DNA of 64,000 nucleotides. Source: JAVBMU01 sp031552185. GTDB taxonomy: Bacteria; Actinomycetota; Actinomycetes; Actinomycetales; Cellulomonadaceae. This document shows positions 25,395 to 34,785 of the stretch, in pieces. The notes under the pieces are model-generated. The model made no database searches. It saw only the letters and a list, made by a program, of their open reading frames with translations, and was not told the origin of the DNA. Where the stretch lies: NCBI GenBank assembly GCA_031552185.1, contig JAVBMU010000033.1, positions 1 through 64,000 on the forward strand. The letters are read 5' to 3'. Both the position numbers and the translations under genes were made by a program. Within the stretch, counting starts at the first letter, position 1, and each line of letters begins with the position of its first letter.

Positions 25395-28300
25395 GTGACG
25401 CTCGACTCGACGACCCCCTCATCCGCATCGTCCGCGGGTGGCAAGACGCCGCGCCGGCGGGCGACTCGCAGCGCCGCGCCCCCGGTCGGCGCCGCGGAAC
25501 CGACAGCGCCCGCAGAACCGACAGCGCCCGCGGAGCCGGCACAGGCGGAGCCGAGCCTGGGTGCGGCGCAGCCGGCGCCCGCCGGCGGCGCCGCCACGAC
25601 CGGGACCGCCCCGACCGCGGGCGCCGCCACGACGGCCGGGAGCACAACCGCTGCCGCGCCGAAGCGGCCCCGGCGGGCGGTGCGCACCTCGACTGCTGCT
25701 GCGCCGGCTGCTGCTGCGGTGCAGCCCGTGCCCGCTGCGGCCGCGCCGCCGGCCACCGCTGAGGCGGGCGGATCCGGGCCGCGGGCAGCCGCACCGGTGC
25801 TGGATGTGTTCTCCGAATTCGGCCTCAGCCGCGCGGACGCAACGGCGCCGCCCTCGACGCCGCGCGGTACCGCAGCGCGCGGTACGACGCCACCGGACGC
25901 GGACGCCCTCCTCGGGCCGGCCACGGCATCGACGCGTCGGCGCGGCGCCCGGTCCTCGGGCGCACCCGCGCCGGCAGCGGATGCATCGGCCGTCGCGAGC
26001 GCGGGCGCCCGCGAGACGGGGCCTGCCGAGCCGGCGAGCACCGCGAAGCCATCGCGCACCCCGAGGCCATCCCGCACCGCGAAGCTATCAAGCACGGCGG
26101 AGCCGTCGACCACGGCGGAGCCATCAACCACGGCGGAGGCAACCGGCGCGGCATCGAGCACTGCAGAGCCTTCAGCTCCGGCCGCAGCGTCGGCCGGCCG
26201 GAAGGCGACCCGCACACGATCGACCGCCCGCGCCGGCAAGGCGACCATCACGCCGTCCGCTGCTCCGGAGGCCGGCGCCACGGAGGTCCCGGCGACCGTG
26301 GCGGCCTCTGCCACGGAGGTTGCGGAGGCCACCTCGACGAAGGCCGGTGCCAAGAAGACGACCGCTAAGAAGACGACCGCCAAGAGGGGCACCGGCGAGG
26401 CTGCCGACGGCAGGGCAACCGACGCGGCTGCCGACGGCAAGGCCACCGGAGGCAAGGCCCGTGCAACCGCCGCCGACAAGAAGGCGACCCGCCAGAAGGC
26501 GGCCGACGCCGACGCGCCGTCGGATGCATCCGCCGATGAGACGACGTCGGGCGAGATGACCCCCGGCGAGATCAACGCCGGAACTACGCCCGGCGAGAAG
26601 TCGGGCAACGGCGAAGAGCCGATTGCGCAGCCGGAGGGATCGTCGCCCGAGCCGCGCCCGCGCCGGACGAGGTCCCGCAAGCGCGCCGCGGACGCGCCGG
26701 ATGCCGGGTCGGGCGAGGTCCCGAGCGCCGAGGCCGGATCTCCGGCGCCCGCGGAGCCCGCCGGCGGCGAGGCCGACGCCGAGTCGCCGGCCGACGCTCC
26801 GGCCGATGCCGCCACGGGGTCCCCGACCCTCGACCCAGGCGCCCTGGCGATCCCCGAGACCGGCACCGGCGCGACGACGTCGACCACCTCAGCGGCGGCG
26901 GCCCGGCGGAAGGCCGCCCGCGGGGCGGCCAAGACGCTCAGCGCCGACCCAGGGGCGCCGACGTCGGGCCCGGCCGGCGAATCCGGCCCGGCCTCGGCCG
27001 CCGCGTCACCGCCGTCCCAGCCCGGCCTGTGGGAGCCGGCGAGCCGCCCGGCCCCGCCCCGGCTGGCCACCACCGCGTTGCTGTTCCAGGCCCCCGACCC
27101 GAGCGCGGCGCCCCGTCGGGCGCGCCGTGCTCAGGCGCCCGCGGGCCCGCCGATCCCAGCGACGGGCGAGGCTGCCCAGTCGGCGGCACCCGCTGCCACG
27201 GCACCCGCTGCCACGGCACCCGCTGCCACGGCACCCGCGGGTTCGACCCCGGCCCTCGCGATCAGCGCGGCCTCGCCGAGCGCGACGCCGACAGCCGCGA
27301 CGTCGCCCGCCGCGACCCCGCCGAGCGGCCGCGGTACCCGCAAGCGGGCGCGGACGTCGTCAGCGAGCCGGCCCGCCGACGAACCCATGCTCGAACTGAC
27401 GGTCGAATTCATGTCCGCCGAGGAGCGGGCCGCCGTCGAGGAGATCGAACTGATCGAGTCCGAACTGGCCGGCGAAGCGATCGAACCGGTCGAGCCGACC
27501 GGGGCCTTCACCGCCGCGGATTTCCGGGCCGAGACGCCCGACGGTGAGTTGGTCGAACCCGAGTCGGCCGCCGAGGACTTCGCCGGCGCTGACGTCGCCG
27601 GCGCCGAGATCGCCGAGATCGACCTTGCCGACATCAACCTCGCCGACGCCGACTCCGACGAAGAGCCGGGCGAGGACGGCGTCGATCTCGGCCTGGACGC
27701 GGACGGCGAGTCCGCCCCGCGGCGCCGCCGGCGCCGGGGCGGCCGGGGGCGCCGGCGCGAGCCGGGGCGCGAGCCCACGGACGAGCCGGCCGAGGCCGAG
27801 GCCGTCGAGTCCGACGAGGACGAGGCGAGCGCCGAGGAGGACGGTTCCGGCTCCAGTCGGCGTCGTCGTCGGCGTCGCCGCGGGGGCGCGGGCGACGGCG
27901 GGGACTCCCGCCGGGTCCGCGAACGCCCGCCGGCGGACGAAGTGATGGCGCTCAAGGGCTCGACCCGGCTGGAGGCCAAGCGCCAGCGCCGCCGCGAGGG
28001 GCGTGACGCCGGCCGGCGTCGGCAGATCATCACCGAGGCGGAATTCCTCGCCCGGCGGGAGTCGGTCACCCGGACGATGGTCGTGCGCGAGCGGGCCGGG
28101 CGGATCCAGATCGCGGTGCTTGAGGACGGCGTGCTCGTCGAGCATTACGTCTCGCAGCAGTCGCAGGTGTCGATGGCCGGGAACGTCTACCTCGGGCGCG
28201 TCCAGAACGTGCTGCCAAGCATGGAGGCCGCCTTCATCGACGTCGGCAAGGGCCGCAACGCCGTGCTGTACGCCGGGGAGGTCAATTGGGACGCGGCCGG

Positions 28301-29618
28301 GCTCGAAGGGCAGCCGCGCCGGATCGAGCAGGCGCTGAAGTCCGGCGATTCCGTCTTGGTTCAGGTCACCAAGGACCCGATCGGCCACAAGGGTGCGCGG
28401 CTCACCTCGCAGGTGACGCTCGCGGGCCGATATCTCGTGCTGGTGCCGGGCGGCGGCATGACCGGCATCTCCCGCAAGCTGCCGGAGAACGAACGAACTC
28501 GACTGAAGCGGATCCTGCGGGACATCGTGCCGGACGACTCGGGTGTGATCGTGCGGACCGCCGCGGAGGGCGCGTCCGAGGACGAGTTGCGGGCCGACAT
28601 CGAGCGGCTGAGCGGGCAGTGGGCCGCGATCGAGAAGAAGGCGCGGACGGCGTCGGCGCCGGCGCTCCTGCAGGGTGAGCCGGACCTGGCGATCCGGGTG
28701 GTCCGGGACATCTTCAACGACGACTTCTCCGCGCTGGTGGTCCAGGGCGACGGTGCGTGGCGCGACATCTCGGGTTACGTCGCCGAACTGGCGCCCGACC
28801 TGCGCGAGCGGGTGAGCCACTGGACCTCCGAGACGGACGTCTTCACCGTGCACCGGGTGGACGAACAACTCGCCAAGGGCATGGATCGCAAGGTGTGGCT
28901 GCCGTCCGGCGGCTCGCTGGTCATCGACCGCACCGAGGCCATGACGGTGGTCGACGTCAACACCGGCAAGTTCACCGGCTCGGGCGGAACGCTCGAGGAG
29001 ACGGTGACCCGGAACAACCTCGAGGCGGCGGAGGAGATCGTCCGCCAGCTTCGGTTGCGGGACATCGGCGGCATCATCGTCATCGACTTCATCGACATGG
29101 TGCTGGAATCCAACCGGGACCTCGTGCTCCGGCGGCTGGTTGAATGCCTGGGTCGGGACCGGACGAAGCACCAGGTCGCCGAGGTCACCTCCCTGGGGCT
29201 GGTGCAGATGACCCGCAAGCGGGTCGGCCAGGGCCTGGTCGAGGCGTTCAGCGAGACCTGTGAGCACTGCCACGGCCGCGGGTTCGTGGTCCACAACGAG
29301 CCCGTTGAGCGGTCCGGCCAGGGCGGGGCCGGGGGCGGCGGCGCGCCGGACGCCGACGGCGACGGCGCGAGCGGCGGCTCGCGGCGGTCGGGCCGGCGTA
29401 AGCGAGCGGCCGGCAAGGAGCCGGCCCCGGTGCCGCCCCAGGCATCCACCGAGGCGCGGGAGGCGGTCAAGGCGACGCTGGCGACCATCGCCGCGGCCGC
29501 GGCGCACGCCCACGACCACCGCGAGGAACCAGGCGACGGCGCGACGTCGGCCGGGCAGCCGGCGGGCGACGTGGCTCCCGCCGGGGAGGTCGGGGTGGTC
29601 GCCGAGCCCGGGGCCTGA
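25395..29618 (+). CDS. rne: Ribonuclease E/G family endoribonuclease
   Basis: The 1407-residue protein has its catalytic core at the C-terminal end. The RNase E/G part begins at about residue 885 with TRTMVVRERAGRIQIAVLEDG, contains an S1 domain (NVYLGRVQNVLPSMEAAFID) and the DNase I-like catalytic segment VVDVNTGKFTG with the metal-binding Asp residues and IVIDFIDM, and ends with the zinc-link CEHCHGRG. The first 850 residues are Ala/Pro/Thr-rich disordered sequence, then acidic and Arg-rich stretches (RRRRRRGGRGRRRE-like), which in other actinobacteria bind RNA and partners. Streptomyces RNase E also has long flanking arms. The GTG at 25395 has GGTAGGAG upstream; a GTG at 25380 is possible. 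It processes rRNA and mRNA. Confidence 0.92.
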   Translation: MTLDSTTPSSASSAGGKTPRRRATRSAAPPVGAAEPTAPAEPTAPAEPAQAEPSLGAAQPAPAGGAATTGTAPTAGAATTAGSTTAAAPKRPRRAVRTSTAAAPAAAAVQPVPAAAAPPATAEAGGSGPRAAAPVLDVFSEFGLSRADATAPPSTPRGTAARGTTPPDADALLGPATASTRRRGARSSGAPAPAADASAVASAGARETGPAEPASTAKPSRTPRPSRTAKLSSTAEPSTTAEPSTTAEATGAASSTAEPSAPAAASAGRKATRTRSTARAGKATITPSAAPEAGATEVPATVAASATEVAEATSTKAGAKKTTAKKTTAKRGTGEAADGRATDAAADGKATGGKARATAADKKATRQKAADADAPSDASADETTSGEMTPGEINAGTTPGEKSGNGEEPIAQPEGSSPEPRPRRTRSRKRAADAPDAGSGEVPSAEAGSPAPAEPAGGEADAESPADAPADAATGSPTLDPGALAIPETGTGATTSTTSAAAARRKAARGAAKTLSADPGAPTSGPAGESGPASAAASPPSQPGLWEPASRPAPPRLATTALLFQAPDPSAAPRRARRAQAPAGPPIPATGEAAQSAAPAATAPAATAPAATAPAGSTPALAISAASPSATPTAATSPAATPPSGRGTRKRARTSSASRPADEPMLELTVEFMSAEERAAVEEIELIESELAGEAIEPVEPTGAFTAADFRAETPDGELVEPESAAEDFAGADVAGAEIAEIDLADINLADADSDEEPGEDGVDLGLDADGESAPRRRRRRGGRGRRREPGREPTDEPAEAEAVESDEDEASAEEDGSGSSRRRRRRRRGGAGDGGDSRRVRERPPADEVMALKGSTRLEAKRQRRREGRDAGRRRQIITEAEFLARRESVTRTMVVRERAGRIQIAVLEDGVLVEHYVSQQSQVSMAGNVYLGRVQNVLPSMEAAFIDVGKGRNAVLYAGEVNWDAAGLEGQPRRIEQALKSGDSVLVQVTKDPIGHKGARLTSQVTLAGRYLVLVPGGGMTGISRKLPENERTRLKRILRDIVPDDSGVIVRTAAEGASEDELRADIERLSGQWAAIEKKARTASAPALLQGEPDLAIRVVRDIFNDDFSALVVQGDGAWRDISGYVAELAPDLRERVSHWTSETDVFTVHRVDEQLAKGMDRKVWLPSGGSLVIDRTEAMTVVDVNTGKFTGSGGTLEETVTRNNLEAAEEIVRQLRLRDIGGIIVIDFIDMVLESNRDLVLRRLVECLGRDRTKHQVAEVTSLGLVQMTRKRVGQGLVEAFSETCEHCHGRGFVVHNEPVERSGQGGAGGGGAPDADGDGASGGSRRSGRRKRAAGKEPAPVPPQASTEAREAVKATLATIAAAAAHAHDHREEPGDGATSAGQPAGDVAPAGEVGVVAEPGA
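27186..27230 (+). repeat. 15-bp in-frame repeat in rne
   Basis: GCACCCGCTGCCACG is repeated three times in a row, encoding APAAT, within the disordered N-terminal region of RNase E. Confidence 0.8.
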
Positions 29619-29619
29619 G

Positions 29620-30339
29620 GTGACCGACGAGCGCGTCCGGCGCGGCCGGGTCGAGGTGATCTGCGGGCCGATGTTCGCGGGCAAGAGCGAGGAATTGCTT
29701 CGCCGCGTGCGCCGGGCCCGGATCGCCGGGCTCCGGGTCGAGGTCGTCGGTCACACGCTCGATACCCGAGTGAGCGGGGCGACGGTCGGTTCGCATTCCG
29801 GCCTGCGGGTGCCCGCCGTCGCGCTGACCACCGCGCCGGAGGTCGCCGAGCATGCCCGGGCGCTGCTGGCGGGCCCCGGCCTGGATGTGCTGGCCGTGGA
29901 CGAGGTTCAGTTCTTCGGCGACCCGATCGTCGACGTCCTCCAGCGGATCGCCGACGCCGGGGTGGTCGTCCTGGCCGCCGGGCTCGACGTGACCTTCGAC
30001 GCGCGGCCGTTCGAGCCGACCGCTCGGCTGATGGCATTGGCCGAGCGGGTGGACAAATTGACCGCGGTCTGCGCCGTCTGCGGCGAGGATGCGGCGTTCC
30101 ACGTCCGGCTGCCCGCTCCGGCCCGGCCGGCCGCGACCCGGCCCGCCCCCGCTGCGCGGCTCGGCGACGCGACGGTGCCCATGCGGCTCGGCGACGCGAC
30201 GGTGCCCATGCGGCTCGGCGACGCGACGGTGCCCATGCGGCTCGGCGACGCGACGGTGCCCATCGCGGCACACATCGGCGGCGCGGAGGCCTATGCGGCG
30301 CGTTGCCGCCGGCACCTCGACGCGGCCGCCTGGCGCTGA
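29620..30339 (+). CDS. tdk: Thymidine kinase (type II) with repeat insertion
   Basis: The 239-residue enzyme phosphorylates thymidine with ATP. Walker A is GPMFAGKS (16-23), the catalytic Glu lies in DEVQFF (94-99), then AGLDVTFDARPF, and the zinc pairs are VCAVCG and a late RCRRH. The second zinc pair has Cys and His rather than two Cys. The C-terminal zinc domain is interrupted by four in-frame copies of RLGDATVP (residues of about 180-215) followed by IAAHIGGAEAYAARC. Homologues are about 190-200 residues, so this insertion explains the extra length. The GTG at 29620 lies one base past the rne stop. Confidence 0.9.
   Translation: MTDERVRRGRVEVICGPMFAGKSEELLRRVRRARIAGLRVEVVGHTLDTRVSGATVGSHSGLRVPAVALTTAPEVAEHARALLAGPGLDVLAVDEVQFFGDPIVDVLQRIADAGVVVLAAGLDVTFDARPFEPTARLMALAERVDKLTAVCAVCGEDAAFHVRLPAPARPAATRPAPAARLGDATVPMRLGDATVPMRLGDATVPMRLGDATVPIAAHIGGAEAYAARCRRHLDAAAWR
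30157..30264 (+). repeat. Four 27-bp in-frame repeats inside tdk
   Basis: Four perfectly phased 27-bp units (30157, 30184, 30211, 30238) encode RLGDATVPM three times and RLGDATVPI once. The units are almost identical at the DNA level. Confidence 0.95.
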
Positions 30340-30362
30340 GCCGCCCCGAACGCGCGCCGGCC

Positions 30363-30983
30363 TCAGTCCTCGATCAGCGGCACGAAGCTGTACGTGCCGT
30401 GTTCGGTGACGTGCGGCGGGGCGTCGGGATCATCGCCGCGCGCGACGAGCAGCATTTGATGCCGCACGGGAACCACCATCCGGCCGGCCGGGGCGAGTTG
30501 CTCGACCAGCGCCTCGGGCAACGTCTGCGCCGCGGCCGAGACCAGGATCCGCGGCCAGCCGCCGGCCCGGGGTCGGCCCAGTTCGCCGGGCACCGCCGGG
30601 ACGATCGACGCCCAGGTCATTCCGGTGCCGGCGACATTGCGCGCACCCCAGGCGGCCAGGGTTCGGTCGCGCTCCACCCCGAGCACCAAACCGGTGGGTC
30701 CCACCAGCCGGGCGAGCAGCGCCGTCGTCCAGCCGGATCCGGCGCCGACGTCGAGCACGTGGTCGCCGGGGTGCACCGCCAGCAAGCGGAGCATGGCCCG
30801 GACGGTCGAGGGCTGGGAGTTCGTCTGCCCGTGCCCGATGGCGAGCGGGCGGTCCTGGTCCGCCCAGCGCTGCTGGTGCGCGGGCAGGAAGGCGCGTCGA
30901 TCCACGACCTGCATCGCGGCGTCGACGGCGCCGAGAACGTCGAACTCAGGAACGTCGAACCCGGGCCGGGAGTTCGTCGACAT
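30363..30983 (-). CDS. pcm: Protein-L-isoaspartate O-methyltransferase-like
   Basis: The 206-residue protein repairs isoaspartyl residues by SAM-dependent methylation. The order of motifs is typical: IGHGQTNSQPSTVRAML, the SAM loop VLDVGAGSGWTTALLARL, GVERDRTLAAWG, and ILVSAAAQTLPEALVEQL near the end. PIMT family members share the first block, GxGQTISQP. The ATG at 30983 has GAGGTGAG upstream and a -10 box at 31004. It is convergent with tdk. Confidence 0.86.
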   Translation of the reverse strand: MSTNSRPGFDVPEFDVLGAVDAAMQVVDRRAFLPAHQQRWADQDRPLAIGHGQTNSQPSTVRAMLRLLAVHPGDHVLDVGAGSGWTTALLARLVGPTGLVLGVERDRTLAAWGARNVAGTGMTWASIVPAVPGELGRPRAGGWPRILVSAAAQTLPEALVEQLAPAGRMVVPVRHQMLLVARGDDPDAPPHVTEHGTYSFVPLIED

Positions 30984-31003
30984 GGCCGTCTCACCTCACC
31001 ACC

Positions 31004-31009
31004 AGCCTA
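31004..31009 (-). promoter_or_regulatory. -10 box of the pcm-like gene
   Basis: Minus-strand TAGGCT lies 20 nt before the ATG at 30983, giving a short leader with a GAGGTGAG ribosome binding site. Confidence 0.45.
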
Positions 31010-31085
31010 GCCGGCCCCGCCCGCCGGCACGCCGTCGAGCGGTCGCGGCGCCCGGTCGGCCGGGCGAAAGCCCCGGCGGGAGCAT

Positions 31086-31114
31086 TTGACCGGCCCTGCC
31101 GGCACCCGTAATCT
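31086..31114 (+). promoter_or_regulatory. rplU-rpmA promoter
   Basis: TTGACC (31086-31091) and TAATCT (31109-31114) are 17 bp apart, a near-consensus housekeeping promoter. The transcript would have a leader of about 130 nt before rplU. Confidence 0.75.
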
Positions 31115-31253
31115 GAGACGTCGGCGTGCCCAGGGCGCGCTGGTCCCGTGTGCCCCAGCCCCATCGCACTCACCCGCCGCGGCGGGCCGAGTCCCCAAGA
31201 CGGTGCCCGGTCGGGTGAGCACGCCAAGACGAGTAGAAATGAGCAGGAACGTG

Positions 31254-31559
31254 GTGTACGCGATCGTCAGGGCCGGTGGCCGTCAGGAGAAGGTGTCCGT
31301 CGGCGATATCGTCGTCGTCGACCGCCTGCAGGCGGGTGTCGGCGAGTCCGTGGAGCTGCCTGCTCTGCTGCTGGTGGACGGGGAGAAGGTGACCACCGAC
31401 GCGACCAAGCTCGCGGGGGTCAAGGTCACGGCGGAGGTCGTTCGGGACGAGCGCGGCCCGAAGATCGCCATTCTGCGCTACAAGAACAAGACCGGCTACC
31501 GCCGCCGCCAGGGCCACCGCCAGGACCTGACCCGGCTGAAGGTCACCGGCATCAAGTGA
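31254..31559 (+). CDS. rplU: 50S ribosomal protein L21
   Basis: The 101-residue L21 starts MYAIVRAGGRQEKVSVGD and ends with NKTGYRRRQGHRQDLTRLKV, as in other actinobacteria. The GTG at 31254 gives the usual N-terminus and has AGGA 5 nt upstream; GTG 31251 or ATG 31239 would add 1-5 residues. It forms an operon with rpmA. Confidence 0.95.
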   Translation: MYAIVRAGGRQEKVSVGDIVVVDRLQAGVGESVELPALLLVDGEKVTTDATKLAGVKVTAEVVRDERGPKIAILRYKNKTGYRRRQGHRQDLTRLKVTGIK

Positions 31560-31620
31560 CGTCCCGCCGCGGGGCGTGACGCACCCGCCGGCCCCCGCAT
31601 CAGCACGAAAGCAGGTCGAC

Positions 31621-31878
31621 ATGGCACACAAGAAGGGCGCGAGTTCCTCGCGCAACGGTCGCGACTCCAACGCCCAGCGTCTGGGCGTCAAGCGGTACGG
31701 CGGTCAGGTCGTGAAGTCGGGCGAGATCATCGTTCGCCAACGCGGCACCCACTTCCACCCCGGCGAGAACGTCGGCCGCGGCAGCGACGACACGCTGTTC
31801 GCGAAGGCGCCCGGCGCGGTCCGGTTCGTCATGCGGCGCGGTCGCCGTACCGTCGACGTCGTCGGCGTCGACGCCTGA
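31621..31878 (+). CDS. rpmA: 50S ribosomal protein L27
   Basis: The 85-residue L27 starts MAHKKGASSSRNGRDSN. Its N-terminal tail reaches the peptidyl-transferase centre, and the start needs no processing. GAAAGCAGG upstream is the ribosome binding site. A strong terminator follows. Confidence 0.97.
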   Translation: MAHKKGASSSRNGRDSNAQRLGVKRYGGQVVKSGEIIVRQRGTHFHPGENVGRGSDDTLFAKAPGAVRFVMRRGRRTVDVVGVDA

Positions 31879-31922
31879 CGCCTCGGCAGCAGCCAGGCCT
31901 CGTCAGTTAGTCAGCTCGAGAG

Positions 31923-31950
31923 CAGGGACGCACCGCGCGGTGCGTCCCTG
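31923..31950 (+). terminator. rpmA intrinsic terminator
   Basis: A perfect 28-bp palindrome (arms CAGGGACGCACCGC and its exact complement), followed by TTGTCGCTTT, lies 44 nt after rpmA and just before obg. Confidence 0.85.
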
Positions 31951-31979
31951 TTGTCGCTTTGCTGCGAAAGGATCGGTCC

Positions 31980-33497
31980 ATGGCAAGCTTCGTCGATCGC
32001 GTCGTCCTGCACGTGCACGGCGGTGACGGCGGGCACGGCTGCGCGTCCGTGCGGCGGGAGAAGTTCAAGCCCCTCGCCGGGCCCGACGGCGGCGACGGCG
32101 GCAACGGCGGCGACGTCGTCCTGGTCGTGGACGCCCAAACCACCACCCTGCTCGAATACCACCACTCACCGCACCGGTCCGCCGGCAACGGCACGCAGGG
32201 CATGGGTGACGACCGCAACGGCGCCGGCGGCGCCGACCTGATCCTGCGGGTCCCCGACGGCACGGTCGTCAAGGACCAGGACGGAACGGTGCTTGCCGAC
32301 CTCGTCGGCGACGGGTCGCGATTCGTCGTGGCCGCCGGCGGCCGCGGCGGGCTTGGGAACGCGGCGCTCGCCTCCCCGCGGCGCAAGGCGCCGGGCTTCG
32401 CTCTGCTGGGTGAGCCAGGCGAGGAGCAGGACATCGTCCTCGAACTCAAGACGATCGCCGACGTCGCACTGGTCGGGTTCCCGAGCGCAGGCAAGTCCTC
32501 GCTGATCGCCGCCATCTCGGCCGCCCGGCCCAAGATCGCGGACTATCCGTTCACGACGTTGGTCCCGAACCTCGGCGTGGTGCGGGCCGGCGACACCCGG
32601 TACACCGTTGCGGATGTGCCGGGCCTGATCCCCGGGGCGAGCCGGGGCAAGGGGCTCGGCCTCGAATTCCTGCGGCACATCGAGCGCTGCGCGGTGATTG
32701 TGCACGTGCTCGACTGCGCCACCCTGGAACCCGGCCGGGACCCGATCAGCGATCTGGACGACATCGAGGCCGAACTGGCCGCGTACGCCGGTGATCTGAT
32801 CGAGGGCGGACGGGTGCCGCTGGGGGAGCGTCCGCGCATTGTCGTCCTGAACAAGATCGACGTGCCCGAGGCGCGCGACCTGGCCGAACTCGTCCGGCCC
32901 GACCTGGCCGCCCGGGGGATGCCGGTGTTCGAGGTCTCCGCGGTGAGCCACGAGGGCCTTCGCCCGCTGACCTACGCGCTGGGCGAATTGGTCGACCGGG
33001 CCCGGCGCGAGGCGCCGGCGGCCGAACCCGAGCGGATCGTTCTGCGGCCGCGTGCCGTCGACGAGGTCGGCTTCACCGTCGCGGAGCGGCGCGGCCCGGA
33101 GGGGCCGTTCTTCGAGGTGCGCGGGGTCAAGCCCGAACGGTGGGTCCGGCAGACCGACTTCACGAACGACGAGGCGATCGGCTTCCTCGCCGATCGCCTG
33201 GCCAAGCTGGGGGTCGAGGAGGCGCTATTGCGGGCCGGCGCCGTCGCGGGCGACGAGGTGCGGATCGGCGCCGGGGCGAGCGCCGTCGTCTTCGACTGGG
33301 AGCCCACGCTGCTCACCGGCTCCGAACTGCTCGGCGGGCCGCGCGGCTCCGACCTGCGCCTGGACGACCGGCTGCGGCCGTCGCGCGCCGAGAAGCGGCG
33401 TGGCTACCACGAGCGGATGGACGCGAAGGCCGAGGCCCGCGCCGAGCTGTGGCAGGAACGCGAGGCCGGTCACTGGGTGGACCCCGCCGAGGACTGA
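31980..33497 (+). CDS. obg: GTPase Obg/CgtA
   Basis: The 505-residue GTPase acts in 50S maturation and stress control. It has the glycine-rich Obg fold (GGDGGHGCASVRREKF, GGDGGNGGDV), then the G domain with GFPSAGKSS (166-174), the G2 TTLVP, G3 DVPGLI and G4 NKID, and the actinobacterial-type OCT domain at the end (about residues 350-430). The ATG at 31980 has AAAGGA upstream. The gene lies in its usual place between rpmA and proB. Confidence 0.96.
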   Translation: MASFVDRVVLHVHGGDGGHGCASVRREKFKPLAGPDGGDGGNGGDVVLVVDAQTTTLLEYHHSPHRSAGNGTQGMGDDRNGAGGADLILRVPDGTVVKDQDGTVLADLVGDGSRFVVAAGGRGGLGNAALASPRRKAPGFALLGEPGEEQDIVLELKTIADVALVGFPSAGKSSLIAAISAARPKIADYPFTTLVPNLGVVRAGDTRYTVADVPGLIPGASRGKGLGLEFLRHIERCAVIVHVLDCATLEPGRDPISDLDDIEAELAAYAGDLIEGGRVPLGERPRIVVLNKIDVPEARDLAELVRPDLAARGMPVFEVSAVSHEGLRPLTYALGELVDRARREAPAAEPERIVLRPRAVDEVGFTVAERRGPEGPFFEVRGVKPERWVRQTDFTNDEAIGFLADRLAKLGVEEALLRAGAVAGDEVRIGAGASAVVFDWEPTLLTGSELLGGPRGSDLRLDDRLRPSRAEKRRGYHERMDAKAEARAELWQEREAGHWVDPAED

Positions 33498-33521
33498 CCA
33501 GGCATCTGACACGATGGAAGC

Positions 33522-34655
33522 GTGAATCCAGCCGCGTCCAGGTCCGCGATGCGGACCGCAGCCCGCGTCGTCGTCAAGATCGGCTCGTCGTCGCTCACCG
33601 GACCGGACGGCCATCTCGACCTCGCCGCCCTGCGCTCCCTCGTGGCCGTCCTGGCGGCGCGCCGCGCCGCCGGCGGCCAGGTGGTCCTGGTGACGTCGGG
33701 TGCGATCGCGGCCGGCATCGGCCCCCTCGGCCTCGCCGCGCGCCCGCGCGACCTTGCCACGGCCCAGGCCGCGGCGTCGGTGGGCCAGGGGCTCCTGGTG
33801 GCCCGGTACGCCGAGGCCTTCGCGGGGCATGAGGTGCGCGTCGGGCAGGTCCTGCTCACGGCCGAGGACACGATCCGGCCGGGGCACTACCGCAACGCCC
33901 AGCGGGCGTTGGAGCGGCTGCTGGACCTCGGGGTGATCCCGATCGTCAACGAGAACGACGCCGTCGCGACGGAGGAACTGCGGTTCGGCGACAATGACCG
34001 GCTCGCCGCGCTTGTCTCCCACCTGGTCCGGGCCGACGCCCTGGTGCTGCTGACCGACGTCGACGGGCTCTACGACGGGCCGCCGTCCCGACCCGGGGCG
34101 CAGCGGATTCCCTTCGTTCGCGGGGCGGAGGACCTCGACGGCGTCGAGGTCACCGGACGGGGGAGCGCGGTCGGAACCGGCGGCATGCTCACCAAACTGG
34201 AGTCCGTCTCGATCGCCACCGGGACGGGCATCCCCGTCGTCCTCACCTCCGCCGCCAACGCGGCCGCCGCCCTCGCGGGCGACGGCGTCGGAACCTGGTT
34301 CGCGGCCACCGGCAAACGCACCTCGCGGCGCCGGCTGTGGATTGCGCACGCCGCGGTCACCCGGGGCGCCCTGGTGCTCGACGACGGCGCGACGCGCGCC
34401 GTGCTCGCCGGCCGGGCGTCGCTGTTGCCCGCCGGGGTGACGGCCGTGCGCGGGGATTTCGACGCCGGCGACCCGGTTGAGCTCGTGGACCCGGCCGGCC
34501 GGGTGGTCGCCCGGGGTCTGGTGGCGTTCAACGCGGCGGAACTGCCGGCCCTGCTCGGGCGGTCGACCGGGGACCTGCGGGCGGAACTCGGCGACGGCTA
34601 CGACCGCGAGGTGGTGCACCGCGACGACCTGGTGCTGGTGAAGCGGAAACGGTAG
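33522..34655 (+). CDS. proB: Glutamate 5-kinase
   Basis: The 377-residue kinase makes glutamyl 5-phosphate for proline synthesis. The amino-acid-kinase domain has VVVKIGSSSL, LVTSGAIAAG, and NENDAVATEEL plus GDNDRLAALV. A PUA domain follows from about residue 275. The GTG at 33522 is chosen by homology; the sequence upstream shows only a weak CACGAT -10-like box. It lies 24 nt after obg and about 130 nt before proA. Confidence 0.95.
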   Translation: MNPAASRSAMRTAARVVVKIGSSSLTGPDGHLDLAALRSLVAVLAARRAAGGQVVLVTSGAIAAGIGPLGLAARPRDLATAQAAASVGQGLLVARYAEAFAGHEVRVGQVLLTAEDTIRPGHYRNAQRALERLLDLGVIPIVNENDAVATEELRFGDNDRLAALVSHLVRADALVLLTDVDGLYDGPPSRPGAQRIPFVRGAEDLDGVEVTGRGSAVGTGGMLTKLESVSIATGTGIPVVLTSAANAAAALAGDGVGTWFAATGKRTSRRRLWIAHAAVTRGALVLDDGATRAVLAGRASLLPAGVTAVRGDFDAGDPVELVDPAGRVVARGLVAFNAAELPALLGRSTGDLRAELGDGYDREVVHRDDLVLVKRKR

Positions 34656-34772
34656 CCGAGCAGCGTGTTGCCGGGTCGAAACGACGCGGTCGGCGGCCGG
34701 GTGGGTGCGGATGCCGGTGTTCGGCGCCGGCGCTGAGTGCGGAATGCCGCGTTCGGCGGCGACCGGTCGTCG

Positions 34773-34778
34773 TAGGCT
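34773..34778 (+). promoter_or_regulatory. proA -10 box (leaderless)
   Basis: TAGGCT is followed by 7 nt and the ATG at 34786. Confidence 0.55.
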
Positions 34779-34785
34779 CGGTGGT

